Positions 8,613 through 16,085 of a stretch of DNA of 64,000 bases are shown here, piece after piece. The stretch comes from an uncultured Clostridia bacterium (GTDB lineage Bacteria > Bacillota > Clostridia > Lachnospirales > CAG-274): positions 114,975 through 178,974 of the forward strand of contig CANPXH010000002.1 of assembly GCA_947585865.1 (NCBI GenBank), read 5' to 3'. How positions within the stretch are numbered: position 1 is the first letter of the stretch; each line of letters starts with the position of its first letter. Under the pieces are notes generated by a model, which saw nothing but the letters and a program-made list of their open reading frames with translations, had not been told where the DNA came from and ran no database searches. The position numbers and the translations under genes are program-made.

Positions 8613-8670
8613 AGATAAGGAAATTGGGTAAGTTACTTTTTAAAGTAATTAAGAAAGGAGAAAAATACAT

Positions 8671-8874
8671 ATGAAAAGTGTATTAACAATTCAGTATAAG
8701 GGACACGATGTAGATGACGCTCATCTTTTAGATACCGCTAAGGAGATCTGGAAGTCAGACGGCAACAAGGTAAAGGATCTGAAGACTGTTGACCTTTACT
8801 ACAAGCCGGAAGAAGGCAGATGCTATTATGTATTCAACGGCGAAGGTTCAGACGACAGCTTTTTTGAAATTTAA
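8671..8874 (+). CDS. Small DUF6465 family protein
   Basis: A 67-residue acidic protein matching the DUF6465 pattern (AKEIWKSDGNKVKDLKTVDLYYKPEEGRCYYVFNGE). It has no transmembrane segment and no known enzymatic motif, and its function is unknown. The strong promoter, a good AAAGGAG site and a clean terminator suggest an abundant small protein expressed alone. Family members in Clostridia have a similar size. Confidence 0.8.
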   Translation: MKSVLTIQYKGHDVDDAHLLDTAKEIWKSDGNKVKDLKTVDLYYKPEEGRCYYVFNGEGSDDSFFEI

Positions 8875-8890
8875 TTTTTAGTCATGAACA

Positions 8891-8921
8891 GGGACTTATG
8901 CTTTTGCATAGGTCCTTTTTT
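8891..8921 (+). terminator. Terminator of the DUF6465 gene
   Basis: GGGACTTATGC (8891-8901) pairs with GCATAGGTCC (8906-8915) over a TTTT loop, followed by TTTTTT. Confidence 0.9.
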
Positions 8922-8934
8922 CTTTCTGTGACTA

Positions 8935-8963
8935 TTGACCATTTTATCCTTAAGTGTTAGAAT
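8935..8963 (+). promoter_or_regulatory. Promoter of tyrA-aroA
   Basis: TTGACC (8935-8940) and TAGAAT (8958-8963), 17-base spacer, 40 bases before the tyrA start. Confidence 0.75.
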
Positions 8964-9003
8964 ATATATAAAAATAAATATATAAAGGAAATAAGGCGTT
9001 ATT

Positions 9004-10077
9004 ATGAAAAAAATAGGTATAATAGGTCTCGGCCTCATAGGCGGATCGATAGCTAAGTGTCTGAGAGAAAAGACGGATTATGATATCGTGGCCATGAGCA
9101 GAAGTGAGCAGCCTCTTATAGATGCTGAAAAAAACGGAGATATAAGCAAATATTCGCTTAACGATATAAATATATTCAAGGATTGTGATATAGTTTTCGT
9201 ATGTACATCCGTAGACAAGATACCGGCCTATGTGGAAAGGCTCATACCCGTTATAAAGAAAAACTGTATCATAACGGATGTGGGCAGCACAAAAGAGGTC
9301 ATTTACAACGAGATGCTCAAATTCGGGGATATAAACTTCATAGGCGGCCATCCTATGGCAGGCAGCGAAAAAACAGGCTACAGATCGGCCAAGGCTCATC
9401 TTTTTGAAAATGCCTATTATATCCTTACTCCAAATAAAAATATAAATGAGAGTATGCTCAAGTTTATGCTGGGTATCGTCAGAACGCTTGGAGCCATACC
9501 TCTTGTGCTGGATCCATCATATCACGACCATACCGTTGCGGCAATAAGTCATGTACCTCATATTATTGCGGCGGCTCTTGTAAATACCGTAAAGGATCTT
9601 GACGGTGACGATCATTATATGCATGCGCTTGCGGCAGGAGGGTTCAAAGACATCACAAGAATAGCAAGCTCTTCTCCGGAGGTATGGGCAAGCATATGCG
9701 AGGACAACAGAGACAAGATACTGTCCGTGCTTTCAAGGCTTAAGGAAAATATAACGAGCGCCGAGGAAATGATATCGAAGGGCAGCAGCCTTTATGATTT
9801 TTTTGACCGTGCAAGAGAATACAGGAACACCTTTAATTCTAGAAAGTCTGCGGTCTCACATTATGAGATCGGCGTGGATATAACGGATAAACCGGGAGCT
9901 ATTGCGGTCATAGCGGTAATACTCAGCCACAACAACATCAATATTAAAAATATAGGTATTGTAAACAGCAGGGATTACAGCGAAGGCGTTTTGCAGATAA
10001 TATTCAACGAAAAAGAAGATATGGAAAAAGCGATAAGTATTTTAAAATCCATGAACTATAAAGTTTTTGATAAATAA
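9004..10077 (+). CDS. tyrA: Prephenate dehydrogenase with C-terminal ACT domain
   Basis: A 357-residue NAD(P)-dependent prephenate dehydrogenase in tyrosine synthesis. The Rossmann motif GLGLIGGS is at residues 8-15. Further conserved segments are VFVCTSVDKI, TDVGSTK, GGHPMAGSEKTGY, and HDHTVAAISHVPHIIAAAL, which holds the catalytic histidine region. The last 70 residues (YEIGVDITDKPGAIAVIAVILSHNNINIKNI) are an ACT domain, the usual site of feedback control by tyrosine. It is followed 10 bases later by aroA, so the pair is an operon of aromatic amino acid synthesis. Confidence 0.95.
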   Translation: MKKIGIIGLGLIGGSIAKCLREKTDYDIVAMSRSEQPLIDAEKNGDISKYSLNDINIFKDCDIVFVCTSVDKIPAYVERLIPVIKKNCIITDVGSTKEVIYNEMLKFGDINFIGGHPMAGSEKTGYRSAKAHLFENAYYILTPNKNINESMLKFMLGIVRTLGAIPLVLDPSYHDHTVAAISHVPHIIAAALVNTVKDLDGDDHYMHALAAGGFKDITRIASSSPEVWASICEDNRDKILSVLSRLKENITSAEEMISKGSSLYDFFDRAREYRNTFNSRKSAVSHYEIGVDITDKPGAIAVIAVILSHNNINIKNIGIVNSRDYSEGVLQIIFNEKEDMEKAISILKSMNYKVFDK

Positions 10078-10087
10078 GGAGATTACA

Positions 10088-11362
10088 ATGGATAAGGTAA
10101 TAAATTCCAAAACAGGTCTTAAGGGCAGAATAAAGATCCCCGGAGATAAGTCTATATCCCACAGAGCAGTTATGTTTGGCTCCATAGCCAAGGGAGATAC
10201 GAAAATAACGGGCTTTCTCACAGGGGATGATTGTATGTCTACCATAGCCTGTTTTAAAAAACTGGGAATAGATATTGATGTCAACAAAGATACTGTCGTT
10301 GTCCACGGCAAAGGCCTGAGAGGACTTTCGGCGCCGAAGGAAGCCCTTGATGTAGGCAACAGCGGCACTACCATAAGGCTTATTTCAGGCATACTTGCGG
10401 CGCAGCCTTTCGACTGTGTACTAAACGGCGATGCTTCTATAAGGAAAAGGCCTATGAAAAGGATCATAGATCCTCTTTTGCAAATGGGCGCAGATATAGA
10501 AAGCGAAAATGAGGGCTATGCTCCCCTTACCGTACACGGCAGAAAGCTCAAGGCCATAGAGTATACTATGCCTGTAGCCAGCGCACAGGTAAAGTCTTCC
10601 ATACTTTTGGCAAGCCTTTTTGCCGAAGGCACTACCGTAATAAATGAGCCTGTGGCTTCAAGGAACCATACGGAGATAATGCTCAACTATTTCGGAGCCG
10701 ATATCAAAAACAACAACGGGGTCATTACAAGCTCGCCTGTGGAGGAGCTTTACGGCGAGGATATAGACGTGCCGGGAGATATTTCTTCGGCTGCTTTTTT
10801 TATGGCGGCAGGACTTATAGTTCCCGATTCTCACATCATTATAGAAAATGTAGGCATAAATCCCACAAGGACAGGTATAATAGATGCCTTCAAGGCCATG
10901 GGCGGTTATGTGGAAATTATAAATGAAAGAAGCTCCGGAGGAGAACCTGTTGCCGATATAGAGGTAAAGACGTCAAGACTCAGGGCTATCACCCTTGAAG
11001 GCGATATAATACCACGTATGATAGATGAGATACCTGTGTTTGCGGTTGCGGCGCTTTGTGCCGAGGGCACAACGGTCGTAAAGGATGCAGAGGAATTAAA
11101 GGTAAAGGAATCCAACAGGATAGCCACCATGAGCGAGGAGCTTGGCAAGCTTGGCGTCGTAATAAAAGAAACGGATGACGGTATGATAATAGAAGGCGGC
11201 CAAAAGATCAGGGCAGGAAGGGTGTATTCACATTTGGATCACAGAGTTGCCATGAGCTGTGCCGTTGCCGCACTTACGGCTGACGGAGCCACAACAATAA
11301 CCGATGCCGACTGCGTCGCAATATCCTTCCCCGACTTTTATGAAAAGCTGGAAAGCCTGTGA
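10088..11362 (+). CDS. aroA: 3-phosphoshikimate 1-carboxyvinyltransferase (EPSP synthase)
   Basis: An EPSP synthase of 424 residues, joining shikimate 3-phosphate and phosphoenolpyruvate. Motifs: PGDKSISHRAVM near the N-terminus, GNSGTTIRLISG, VASAQVKSSILLASLFAEG, KESNRIATM and the terminal DHRVAMS. The start ATG 10088 follows AAGGAGA immediately after the tyrA stop; the in-frame ATG at 10067 lies inside tyrA. I see no clear terminator. The next 180 bases (11363-11541) hold no other gene. Confidence 0.96.
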   Translation: MDKVINSKTGLKGRIKIPGDKSISHRAVMFGSIAKGDTKITGFLTGDDCMSTIACFKKLGIDIDVNKDTVVVHGKGLRGLSAPKEALDVGNSGTTIRLISGILAAQPFDCVLNGDASIRKRPMKRIIDPLLQMGADIESENEGYAPLTVHGRKLKAIEYTMPVASAQVKSSILLASLFAEGTTVINEPVASRNHTEIMLNYFGADIKNNNGVITSSPVEELYGEDIDVPGDISSAAFFMAAGLIVPDSHIIIENVGINPTRTGIIDAFKAMGGYVEIINERSSGGEPVADIEVKTSRLRAITLEGDIIPRMIDEIPVFAVAALCAEGTTVVKDAEELKVKESNRIATMSEELGKLGVVIKETDDGMIIEGGQKIRAGRVYSHLDHRVAMSCAVAALTADGATTITDADCVAISFPDFYEKLESL

Positions 11363-11541
11363 TAAAAAAAGATCCGGGTGCCTTTTGTCAATAAATTTTG
11401 AAAAAGCCGATATATAAAATTTGCAAAAATGTTCACAGCCGATAAATGTGGTATGCGCACCGATAAGTTTATTTTCTGCGATTTAAGTTATCATTTTAAT
11501 TAATATGCTGTCAATTGATACTTTATGGAAGGAGAAATTTT

Positions 11542-11790
11542 ATGTCAAACGAATCAAAGGAAAAACATGATGTGCCTATGTGTACCCATTGCGGACATAT
11601 AGGCCCATGGAAGGTAAGCCCGGTCATCCGACCTGTCGATTGGGTAATAGGCGTTTTGCTGCTGTTGTTTGGTTGTGTTCCGGGTCTGGTATATTTAGCA
11701 GTTGTTGCCATAATACGTTCCAATGAGGACAGAAGATCTAAGATATGCACAAATTGCGGTTCAAAGAATTTGTTCACGTTCTTTTATTGA
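11542..11790 (+). CDS. Small membrane protein with two CxxC zinc knuckles (LITAF-like arrangement)
   Basis: A hypothetical protein of 82 residues. It has one CTHCG knuckle near residue 14 and one CTNCGSKN near residue 72, separated by a 20-25 residue hydrophobic segment (VDWVIGVLLLLFGCVPGLVYLAVVAII). This CxxC-hydrophobic-CxxC order resembles LITAF-type membrane-inserted zinc ribbons, but I cannot confirm homology. The start ATG 11542 follows GGAGAA. It stands alone. Confidence 0.65.
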   Translation: MSNESKEKHDVPMCTHCGHIGPWKVSPVIRPVDWVIGVLLLLFGCVPGLVYLAVVAIIRSNEDRRSKICTNCGSKNLFTFFY

Positions 11791-11935
11791 TATAGGCTTT
11801 TGCATACCGATATAAAACGGAAGAGGTCTCGCACAGCCTTTAAGTGCTGCGGAGACGTATATAATATACAGCGGAAATAAGCTTATTTATACATATGACG
11901 TATTACCGAACAATTATTTCATACCACATAAACAA

Positions 11936-11977
11936 AAGAGCGTTCAAGCATAAGCCGCATGAACGCTCTTCTGTTTT
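11936..11977. terminator. Bidirectional terminator
   Basis: AAGAGCGTTC (11936-11945) and GAACGCTCTT (11961-11970) form a 10-bp stem, with TGTTTTTT after it on the + strand and AACAAAA before it. It serves convergent genes on both sides. Confidence 0.75.
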
Positions 11978-12032
11978 TTGTATTATATATGTCAAAACTA
12001 TTTGATCCCTGCGGGAGCCTGTAAAAAAATGC

Positions 12033-12629
12033 TTAATTATACAATACCAGTCCGCCCTTTTTATCATAGCCGCTGTACATCATTTCTCTGAGATCCTTCC
12101 AATAATATGTGCCGTAAGTTATGACCTTTACCATGACGGAGCCGGCAAATTCCGTATAGCCTCCCAGCCAAAACCAATGCCATTCAAAATCGGCAAAATC
12201 CGGGCTTTTGTGCTTGAGAAGGAGCACGGGAACGGGTATGTTTCTGTCCATACGGCTCAGGGCAGCTTCTTTCAGCTCGTCAAAGGAAGCATCGGAATAA
12301 AGAGCCCGCATACTTATTTTGTCATCATTTACACTGCGCAGATAGTCATAAAATCCGTCTATATATATTTCGAGAGTGTCTATACCGCTTATACGTGGGC
12401 TTAAAAAGGGCTTCATTATTTTGGAAAATTTAATGTAGTCTTCGGCATTTAAGCTGCTGCAGTCAAAGGGATATAGGTGTGTCCAGCCGAATTTTCTTGC
12501 AAAGTAAATGCAGCTGTCACAGGCGGTGACGGCACCGCAGCCCCCAAGCTTCATCCATGGATCCGTAAAAAGATCTTGGCGCCAACCTATATATTTACCT
12601 ATTTTAAAAAGATCAAGTTCTTTTCTCAT
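12033..12629 (-). CDS. Hypothetical protein, possible papain-like (C39-like) fold
   Basis: About 198 residues with no signal peptide. GWRQDLFTDPWMKLGGCGAVTACD near the N-terminus has the spacing of the Gln ... Cys-Gly pair of C39-like cysteine peptidases, and HWFWLGGY near residue 160 resembles the catalytic-His strand of that fold. This is a motif-level resemblance only; the function is unknown. I place the start at ATG 12629, though an in-frame GTG at 12638 is possible. It is divergent from the secreted small protein at 12757, with separate promoters between them. Confidence 0.6.
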   Translation of the reverse strand: MRKELDLFKIGKYIGWRQDLFTDPWMKLGGCGAVTACDSCIYFARKFGWTHLYPFDCSSLNAEDYIKFSKIMKPFLSPRISGIDTLEIYIDGFYDYLRSVNDDKISMRALYSDASFDELKEAALSRMDRNIPVPVLLLKHKSPDFADFEWHWFWLGGYTEFAGSVMVKVITYGTYYWKDLREMMYSGYDKKGGLVLYN

Positions 12630-12663
12630 ATCCAACACAGCCTTTTTATTTTATACATCAATA

Positions 12664-12692
12664 ATTTTACCATACGTAAAATATTTTGTAAA
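12664..12692 (-). promoter_or_regulatory. Promoter of the C39-like gene
   Basis: On the minus strand TTTACA (12687-12692) and TAAAAT (12664-12669), spacer 17. Confidence 0.6.
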
Positions 12693-12697
12693 TACAA

Positions 12698-12726
12698 TTG
12701 CAAAAAAAACGGTATTAGTGTATACT
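12698..12726 (+). promoter_or_regulatory. Promoter of the small secreted protein
   Basis: TTGCAA (12698-12703) and TATACT (12721-12726), spacer 17, 31 bases before the start codon; AAAGGAGA precedes the ATG. Confidence 0.7.
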
Positions 12727-12756
12727 GACAATAAACAATGAAAAAGGAGAAGCCAT

Positions 12757-13137
12757 ATGCAAAAGATAAGAAAATATGCGGTATGCCTTATAGCGCTTGT
12801 GTTGGTGCTGTTCGGCTTATATGCACAAAATCCAAAGGCGCCGAAGACACAAGACGGCAGCGTTGAGATACTGTATACGTTCCGCTATCCAAAACAGCTT
12901 GAAGAGCATTATGAAAAGCACGGCATTTCAATGGGATACGATTCCCCCGAAGCATATCTTGAAGGTGCAAACAGAGTCGTTGCTTCAAAGAACGCTCTCC
13001 ATAAGCTTGAGGCGGAAGACGGAGATGATGTATATTATTTAGAGGATACAAATGAATTTGTAATAGTATCCAAGAAGGGATATATAAGAACGTATTTCAA
13101 TCCGGGCGATGGTATAGACTATTATAACAGACAATAA
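12757..13137 (+). CDS. Small secreted protein with toxin-type C-terminal domain (putative)
   Basis: A 126-residue protein with an N-terminal signal peptide or anchor (residues about 5-23, AVCLIALVLVLFGLYA). The remaining 80-100 residues contain EHYEKHGISMGYDSPEAYLEGANRV, then EDGDDVYYLEDTNEFVIVSKKGYIRTYFNPGDGIDYYNRQ. That His-rich start followed by a GYIRTYF-P strand reminds me of C-terminal RNase-like domains of secreted polymorphic toxins and of phage-associated proteins. This is recollection, not a search result. No immunity gene is obvious; the divergent C39-like gene at 12033 is the nearest candidate partner. The gene ends at a strong terminator before tRNA-Pro. Confidence 0.6.
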   Translation: MQKIRKYAVCLIALVLVLFGLYAQNPKAPKTQDGSVEILYTFRYPKQLEEHYEKHGISMGYDSPEAYLEGANRVVASKNALHKLEAEDGDDVYYLEDTNEFVIVSKKGYIRTYFNPGDGIDYYNRQ

Positions 13138-13140
13138 AAA

Positions 13141-13167
13141 ATCTGCCGATCATTCGGCAGATCTTTT
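13141..13167 (+). terminator. Terminator of the small secreted protein
   Basis: ATCTGCCGA (13141-13149) and TCGGCAGAT (13154-13162) with loop TCAT, then CTTTT. Confidence 0.85.
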
Positions 13168-13169
13168 AG

Positions 13170-13243
13170 TCGGGGCGACAAGATTTGAACTTGCGACCTC
13201 TTGAACCCCATTCAAGCGCGCTACCAAGCTACGCTACGCCCCG
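13170..13243 (-). tRNA. tRNA-Pro (GGG)
   Basis: The reverse complement folds into a cloverleaf. The acceptor stem is CGGGGCG/CGCCCCG, the D-arm contains AGCTTGGTAGC, the anticodon stem is CTTGA/TCAAG with loop ATGGGGT (anticodon GGG), and the T-arm holds GTTCAAATC. The 3' CCA is not encoded. It borders the recombinase/invertible-promoter cassette on its left. Confidence 0.92.
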
Positions 13244-13310
13244 ATACATTAAGTACCTAACTATAATACCATAAAACAGACCGTATTGCAAGAAAAATTT
13301 TAAATAAATA

Positions 13311-13350
13311 AAAAACTTCAGGAGGAAATTGAGAGAGAGCCTCCTGAAGC
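13311..13350 (-). terminator. Terminator of the tyrosine recombinase
   Basis: CTTCAGGAGG (13316-13325) and CCTCCTGAAG (13340-13349), with an A run at 13311-13315 that gives U on the minus strand. It closes the recombinase transcript before tRNA-Pro. Confidence 0.8.
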
Positions 13351-13416
13351 TTATATAAAATTGCAGGTATACCGATGCAGAACATGAAAAAGGCACCGAC
13401 CCGTGGGCCCGCAATT

Positions 13417-13977
13417 TTACAGCATTATGTTGTTGAATACAGAGTCCTTGTCATCCTGCAGTATGCCTAAATATCTTTTTGTGACGGTATACGAGCTGTG
13501 ATTGTATATCTCCATAATAAGGGCGGGAGAAACGCCCTTTTTCCATGCGTGATAGCCGAAAGTCTTTCTGAGGGAGTGGCAGCTTATATTGCTGCCTATA
13601 CCGCTGCCTATGCCGCCATCGTGTATTATCCTGTGCGCATGGGCTCTTGTGATATGTCCGCCCATGCCGTTTTCAAAAAGATAAGTCGCTCTGCCGCATT
13701 TTTCAATATAAAGCTTTATCGCAGATCGTATTTGGCCGTTTATAAATATTTCGTTTCCCTTGCCTGTTTTCTTTTCTTTTATAACGATATGGGGTTTTAT
13801 CCTGTTTCGGCTGTCCATAACGTCAGACCACTTGATACCTATAACATCGCTTATCCTCAAAGCGGTATTCAGGCAAAATGTAATAAGAAGATAATTTCTG
13901 TATTCATTTTTTTCGAGATAATAATTTTTAAGCTTTTGCACATCGTTATAATCCCTTATAGGATAGGTCAGATTCAT
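13417..13977 (-). CDS. Solo tyrosine recombinase, catalytic domain only
   Basis: A 186-residue tyrosine recombinase made essentially of the catalytic domain, like FimB/FimE-sized invertases and much shorter than the ~300-400-residue phage integrases. Catalytic set: Arg in NTALRISDVIG, Lys in KEKKTGKG, HSLRKTF (His-x-x-Arg), NHSSYTVTKRYLGI (His ... Tyr nucleophile). The start ATG 13977 follows CGGAGGT. There is no excisionase, phage gene or cargo nearby. Immediately upstream lies a promoter inside a 28-bp inverted repeat pair (14000-14189), which faces away from this gene in the present orientation. I infer that the enzyme flips that segment and is itself expressed only in the other orientation, possibly also acting on sites elsewhere. 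Confidence 0.9.
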   Translation of the reverse strand: MNLTYPIRDYNDVQKLKNYYLEKNEYRNYLLITFCLNTALRISDVIGIKWSDVMDSRNRIKPHIVIKEKKTGKGNEIFINGQIRSAIKLYIEKCGRATYLFENGMGGHITRAHAHRIIHDGGIGSGIGSNISCHSLRKTFGYHAWKKGVSPALIMEIYNHSSYTVTKRYLGILQDDKDSVFNNIML

Positions 13978-13999
13978 AAGTTATACCTCCGTTTTTGAA

Positions 14000-14027
14000 T
14001 GTGACAGAATATATAATTGTGTCACAT
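14000..14027 (+). repeat. Inverted repeat left (IRL) of the invertible promoter
   Basis: A 28-bp site matching the reverse complement of 14162-14189 at 26 of 28 positions. It is itself dyadic, with TGTGAC ... GTCACA arms around an AT-rich centre (AATATATAATT), the layout of a tyrosine-recombinase core site with two binding arms and a crossover region. Confidence 0.85.
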
Positions 14028-14060
14028 GAGCACTCTTTTATGTCAGCCGAAAATAAAGGG

Positions 14061-14089
14061 TTGACAAATGCTTTTTACTTTCTTATAAT
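14061..14089 (+). promoter_or_regulatory. Promoter inside the invertible segment
   Basis: A perfect TTGACA (14061-14066) and a perfect TATAAT (14084-14089) with a 17-base spacer lie in the 134-bp segment between the inverted repeats. As given, it fires rightward into the terminator at 14221-14254 and meets no gene. Inversion would point it at the recombinase start at 13977. Confidence 0.85.
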
Positions 14090-14161
14090 TAATATCAAGA
14101 GATGAAATAATTTTTTTAACATCGGAAAAGCGTATATTTCCTTATTTTCTGCATATATTTA

Positions 14162-14189
14162 ATGTGACACAATTATATATTGAGTCACA
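14162..14189 (-). repeat. Inverted repeat right (IRR) of the invertible promoter
   Basis: The partner of 14000-14027. The two differ only at the two bases after the outer TGTGAC arm (AG in IRL, TC in IRR on the equivalent strand). Confidence 0.85.
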
Positions 14190-14220
14190 CTTTTTTTATA
14201 TTTTACAAGGCAAAGCAAAA

Positions 14221-14254
14221 GCCTCCCGCATAACGTGACTGCGGGAGGCTTTTT
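14221..14254 (+). terminator. Terminator facing the invertible promoter
   Basis: GCCTCCCGCA (14221-14230) and TGCGGGAGGC (14240-14249) form a 10-bp stem followed by TTTTT. It blocks rightward transcription from 14089 toward tRNA-Arg, making the present orientation a dead end. Confidence 0.9.
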
Positions 14255-14271
14255 AATAAGAAATAAAGGAA

Positions 14272-14343
14272 TACACCTACCGGGAATCGAACCCGGAACT
14301 AACCCTTAGGAGGGGCTTATTATATCCGTTTAACTATAGGTGC
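14272..14343 (-). tRNA. tRNA-Arg (CCT)
   Basis: The reverse complement starts GCACCTA and ends TAGGTGT plus discriminator A. The anticodon loop is CTCCTAA (anticodon CCT, reading AGG), and the T-arm contains CCGGGTTCGATTCCCGG. The first acceptor pair is G-U. The 3' CCA is not encoded. It borders the recombinase cassette on its right. Confidence 0.92.
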
Positions 14344-14394
14344 ACAGCAATAATAGTATAAATTAACTTTAGGCAATTGTCAAGCTAAAAATAT

Positions 14395-14449
14395 GCGTTG
14401 ACAATAAAATAAAATCTGCGTTGACAATAAAATAAACAAATGATAAACT
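14395..14449 (+). promoter_or_regulatory. Promoter with duplicated -35 block ahead of the Fe-S protein
   Basis: Two near-identical 23-base blocks (GCGTTGACAATAAAATAAA core, from 14395 and 14418) put TTGACA at 14398 and 14421. The second pairs at 17 bases with TAAACT (14444-14449), which has an upstream TG. Confidence 0.5.
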
Positions 14450-14483
14450 AAAAAAAACGAAGGATATGAACGGGGGATATGAT

Positions 14484-15167
14484 ATGATAAGAAAAATTAT
14501 AGAAATAGACGAAGAAAAGTGTAACGGCTGCGGCCTGTGCGCCGATGCCTGCCATGAGGGCGCCATTGAGGTGATAAACAAAAAGGCCAAGCTCATAAGG
14601 GATGACTATTGCGACGGACTTGGAGACTGCTTGCCCGTTTGTCCTATGGGCGCAATAGCCTTTGTCGAAAGAGAGGCTCTTTCCTATGATGAGAATGCAG
14701 TCAGGGCAAATATGGAAAAAAAGCAGAGCGTACATACAGGCTGTCCGGGAAGCAGGCAGAGAACTATGGAAAGGGCGGCGGAAAGTGATGTAAGCGTAAG
14801 CTCACAGCTTCTGCAGTGGCCTGTGCAGATAAGGCTTGTGCCCGTAAAGGCGCCGTATTTTGAAGATGGGGATATACTTGTTGCGGCAGACTGTACCGCC
14901 TATGCCTACGGTAATTTTCACAACGACCTTATAAAGGGCAGAGTCACATTGATAGGCTGCCCTAAGCTGGACAGCACGGATTATTCCCAAAAGCTTGCCG
15001 AGATAATAAGGCAAAATACCATAAAGAGCATAGTTGTCGCCAGAATGGAAGTGCCTTGCTGCGGCGGGCTTGAGTACGCTGTCAAAAGGGCTGTCGCCGA
15101 AAGCGGAAAGGATATAGGCGTAAGGGTAGTTACAATATCTGTTGACGGGAATATACTTAATGTATAA
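14484..15167 (+). CDS. 4Fe-4S dicluster ferredoxin-like protein with C-terminal Cys-rich domain
   Basis: About 227 residues. The first 60 carry two ferredoxin signatures, CNGCGLCADACHEGA and CDGLGDCLPVCPMGA, binding two 4Fe-4S clusters. The remainder is a conserved domain with CPGSRQR, DCTAYAYGNFH, LIGCPKLD and VPCCGGLEYAVKRA, whose extra cysteines could bind another metal centre. Proteins with this architecture are common in anaerobic Clostridia and annotated only as 4Fe-4S binding protein; the electron partner is unknown. I start at ATG 14484 after GGGGG; ATG 14466 is in frame and possible. It stands alone, ahead of the hairpin-array locus. Confidence 0.85.
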   Translation: MIRKIIEIDEEKCNGCGLCADACHEGAIEVINKKAKLIRDDYCDGLGDCLPVCPMGAIAFVEREALSYDENAVRANMEKKQSVHTGCPGSRQRTMERAAESDVSVSSQLLQWPVQIRLVPVKAPYFEDGDILVAADCTAYAYGNFHNDLIKGRVTLIGCPKLDSTDYSQKLAEIIRQNTIKSIVVARMEVPCCGGLEYAVKRAVAESGKDIGVRVVTISVDGNILNV

Positions 15168-15169
15168 AT

Positions 15170-16052
15170 TTTGTTTGTCTTACTTTAAATAGTAAGCAAA
15201 CTTTATGTACTTTTTGCGGAAAAGTACCAAAAACATTCGACACTTTTAATTTTTATTCTGTATTTTTTGCATAAACTCTATTTATCTTACTTTAAAAAGT
15301 AAGCAAACTTTATGTACTTTTTTGCGAAAAAAGTACCAAAAACGTGGGGAGTTCCGATTCTCCCCACACCCCTTAAACGGCTTTTGGGGTACATAATTAT
15401 CTTATTCCATAGCTTTTGACCCCAAAAGAAGCAGGGCTCCCACTTAGCCACGTTGCGGCTGTGGGAGGTGAGACTTCACATAAATATTAGCTTTTCAAAT
15501 TGAAAGGCCTTAAGACTTGGACAAATTGTATCATATAGTAATATAACTGGTTTACGATTTCCTGTTTTATAAACAAAATTATTGCGAGTGTATTATTGAT
15601 TTTTTATAAGTAACTTCATTGAGAAGTTTCTCCTTCTGCCGACCGCAATCAGCACTTTTGCCTTCGGCAAAAGCCACTCTAGCGAGTGTCCGATAAATCT
15701 TTCGGTGCAATAGTGGTCAGGCAGAAGCCCTGCTTCTTTTGAGGTCAGAAGCTATAAAAATAGAATACCTTTGTGCCTCAAAAGCCGTTCGGAGGGCTGG
15801 TCGTATCACTTCGTGATACTGCTCGCCTAAGCAACCAAGGTGTGGGAACCATCGGAAGGTTCCCACGTTTTTGGTACTTTTTTCGCAAAAAAGTACAAAT
15901 AAATTTACTTACTTTTTAAAGTAAGATAAATAGAGTTTATATAAAAAAGACAGAAAAAACAAAATTAAAAATGTCAAAAGTTTTTGGTACTTTTTTCGCA
16001 AAAAAGTACATAAGTACAAATAAATTTGCCTACCTTTTAAAGTAAGCCAATT
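15170..16052. repeat. Hairpin-array locus A
   Basis: Almost 900 bases without a supportable gene, built from repeated hairpin modules. A CTTACTTT/AAGTAAG hairpin is followed by a GTACTTTT-GCG-AAAAGTAC hairpin (from 15178, 15291; inverted copies near 15870-15930 and 15980-16050). Next comes a GTGGGGAG ... CTCCCCAC hairpin (15343-15366), a CGGCTTTTGGGG / CCCCAAAAG pair (15378-15428) and GCTCCCACTTAGCC ... GGCTGTGGGAGG (15438-15470). The right half is the inverted set, with the alternative GTGGGAACC ... GGTTCCCAC hairpin (15842-15866). The centre (15620-15745) has a nested stem set: TTCTGCC ... GGCAGAA enclosing CTTTTGCC/GGCAAAAG and CACTC/GAGTG. Loci B and C are related. Confidence 0.8.
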
Positions 16053-16085
16053 AAAAATTAATATTGCAAAACACGGATCGTGCGT

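Noticed and set aside
8632..8647. Operator for DUF6465 (TTACTTTTTAAAGTAA)
   Set aside because: It resembles the common TTAC hairpin found in the repeat loci, so it cannot be called a specific operator.
13170..14343. Integrative element using the tRNA genes as attachment sites
   Set aside because: No direct repeat of a tRNA 3' end, no phage or conjugation genes and no cargo; both tRNA genes look intact, and the inverted repeats fit promoter inversion better.
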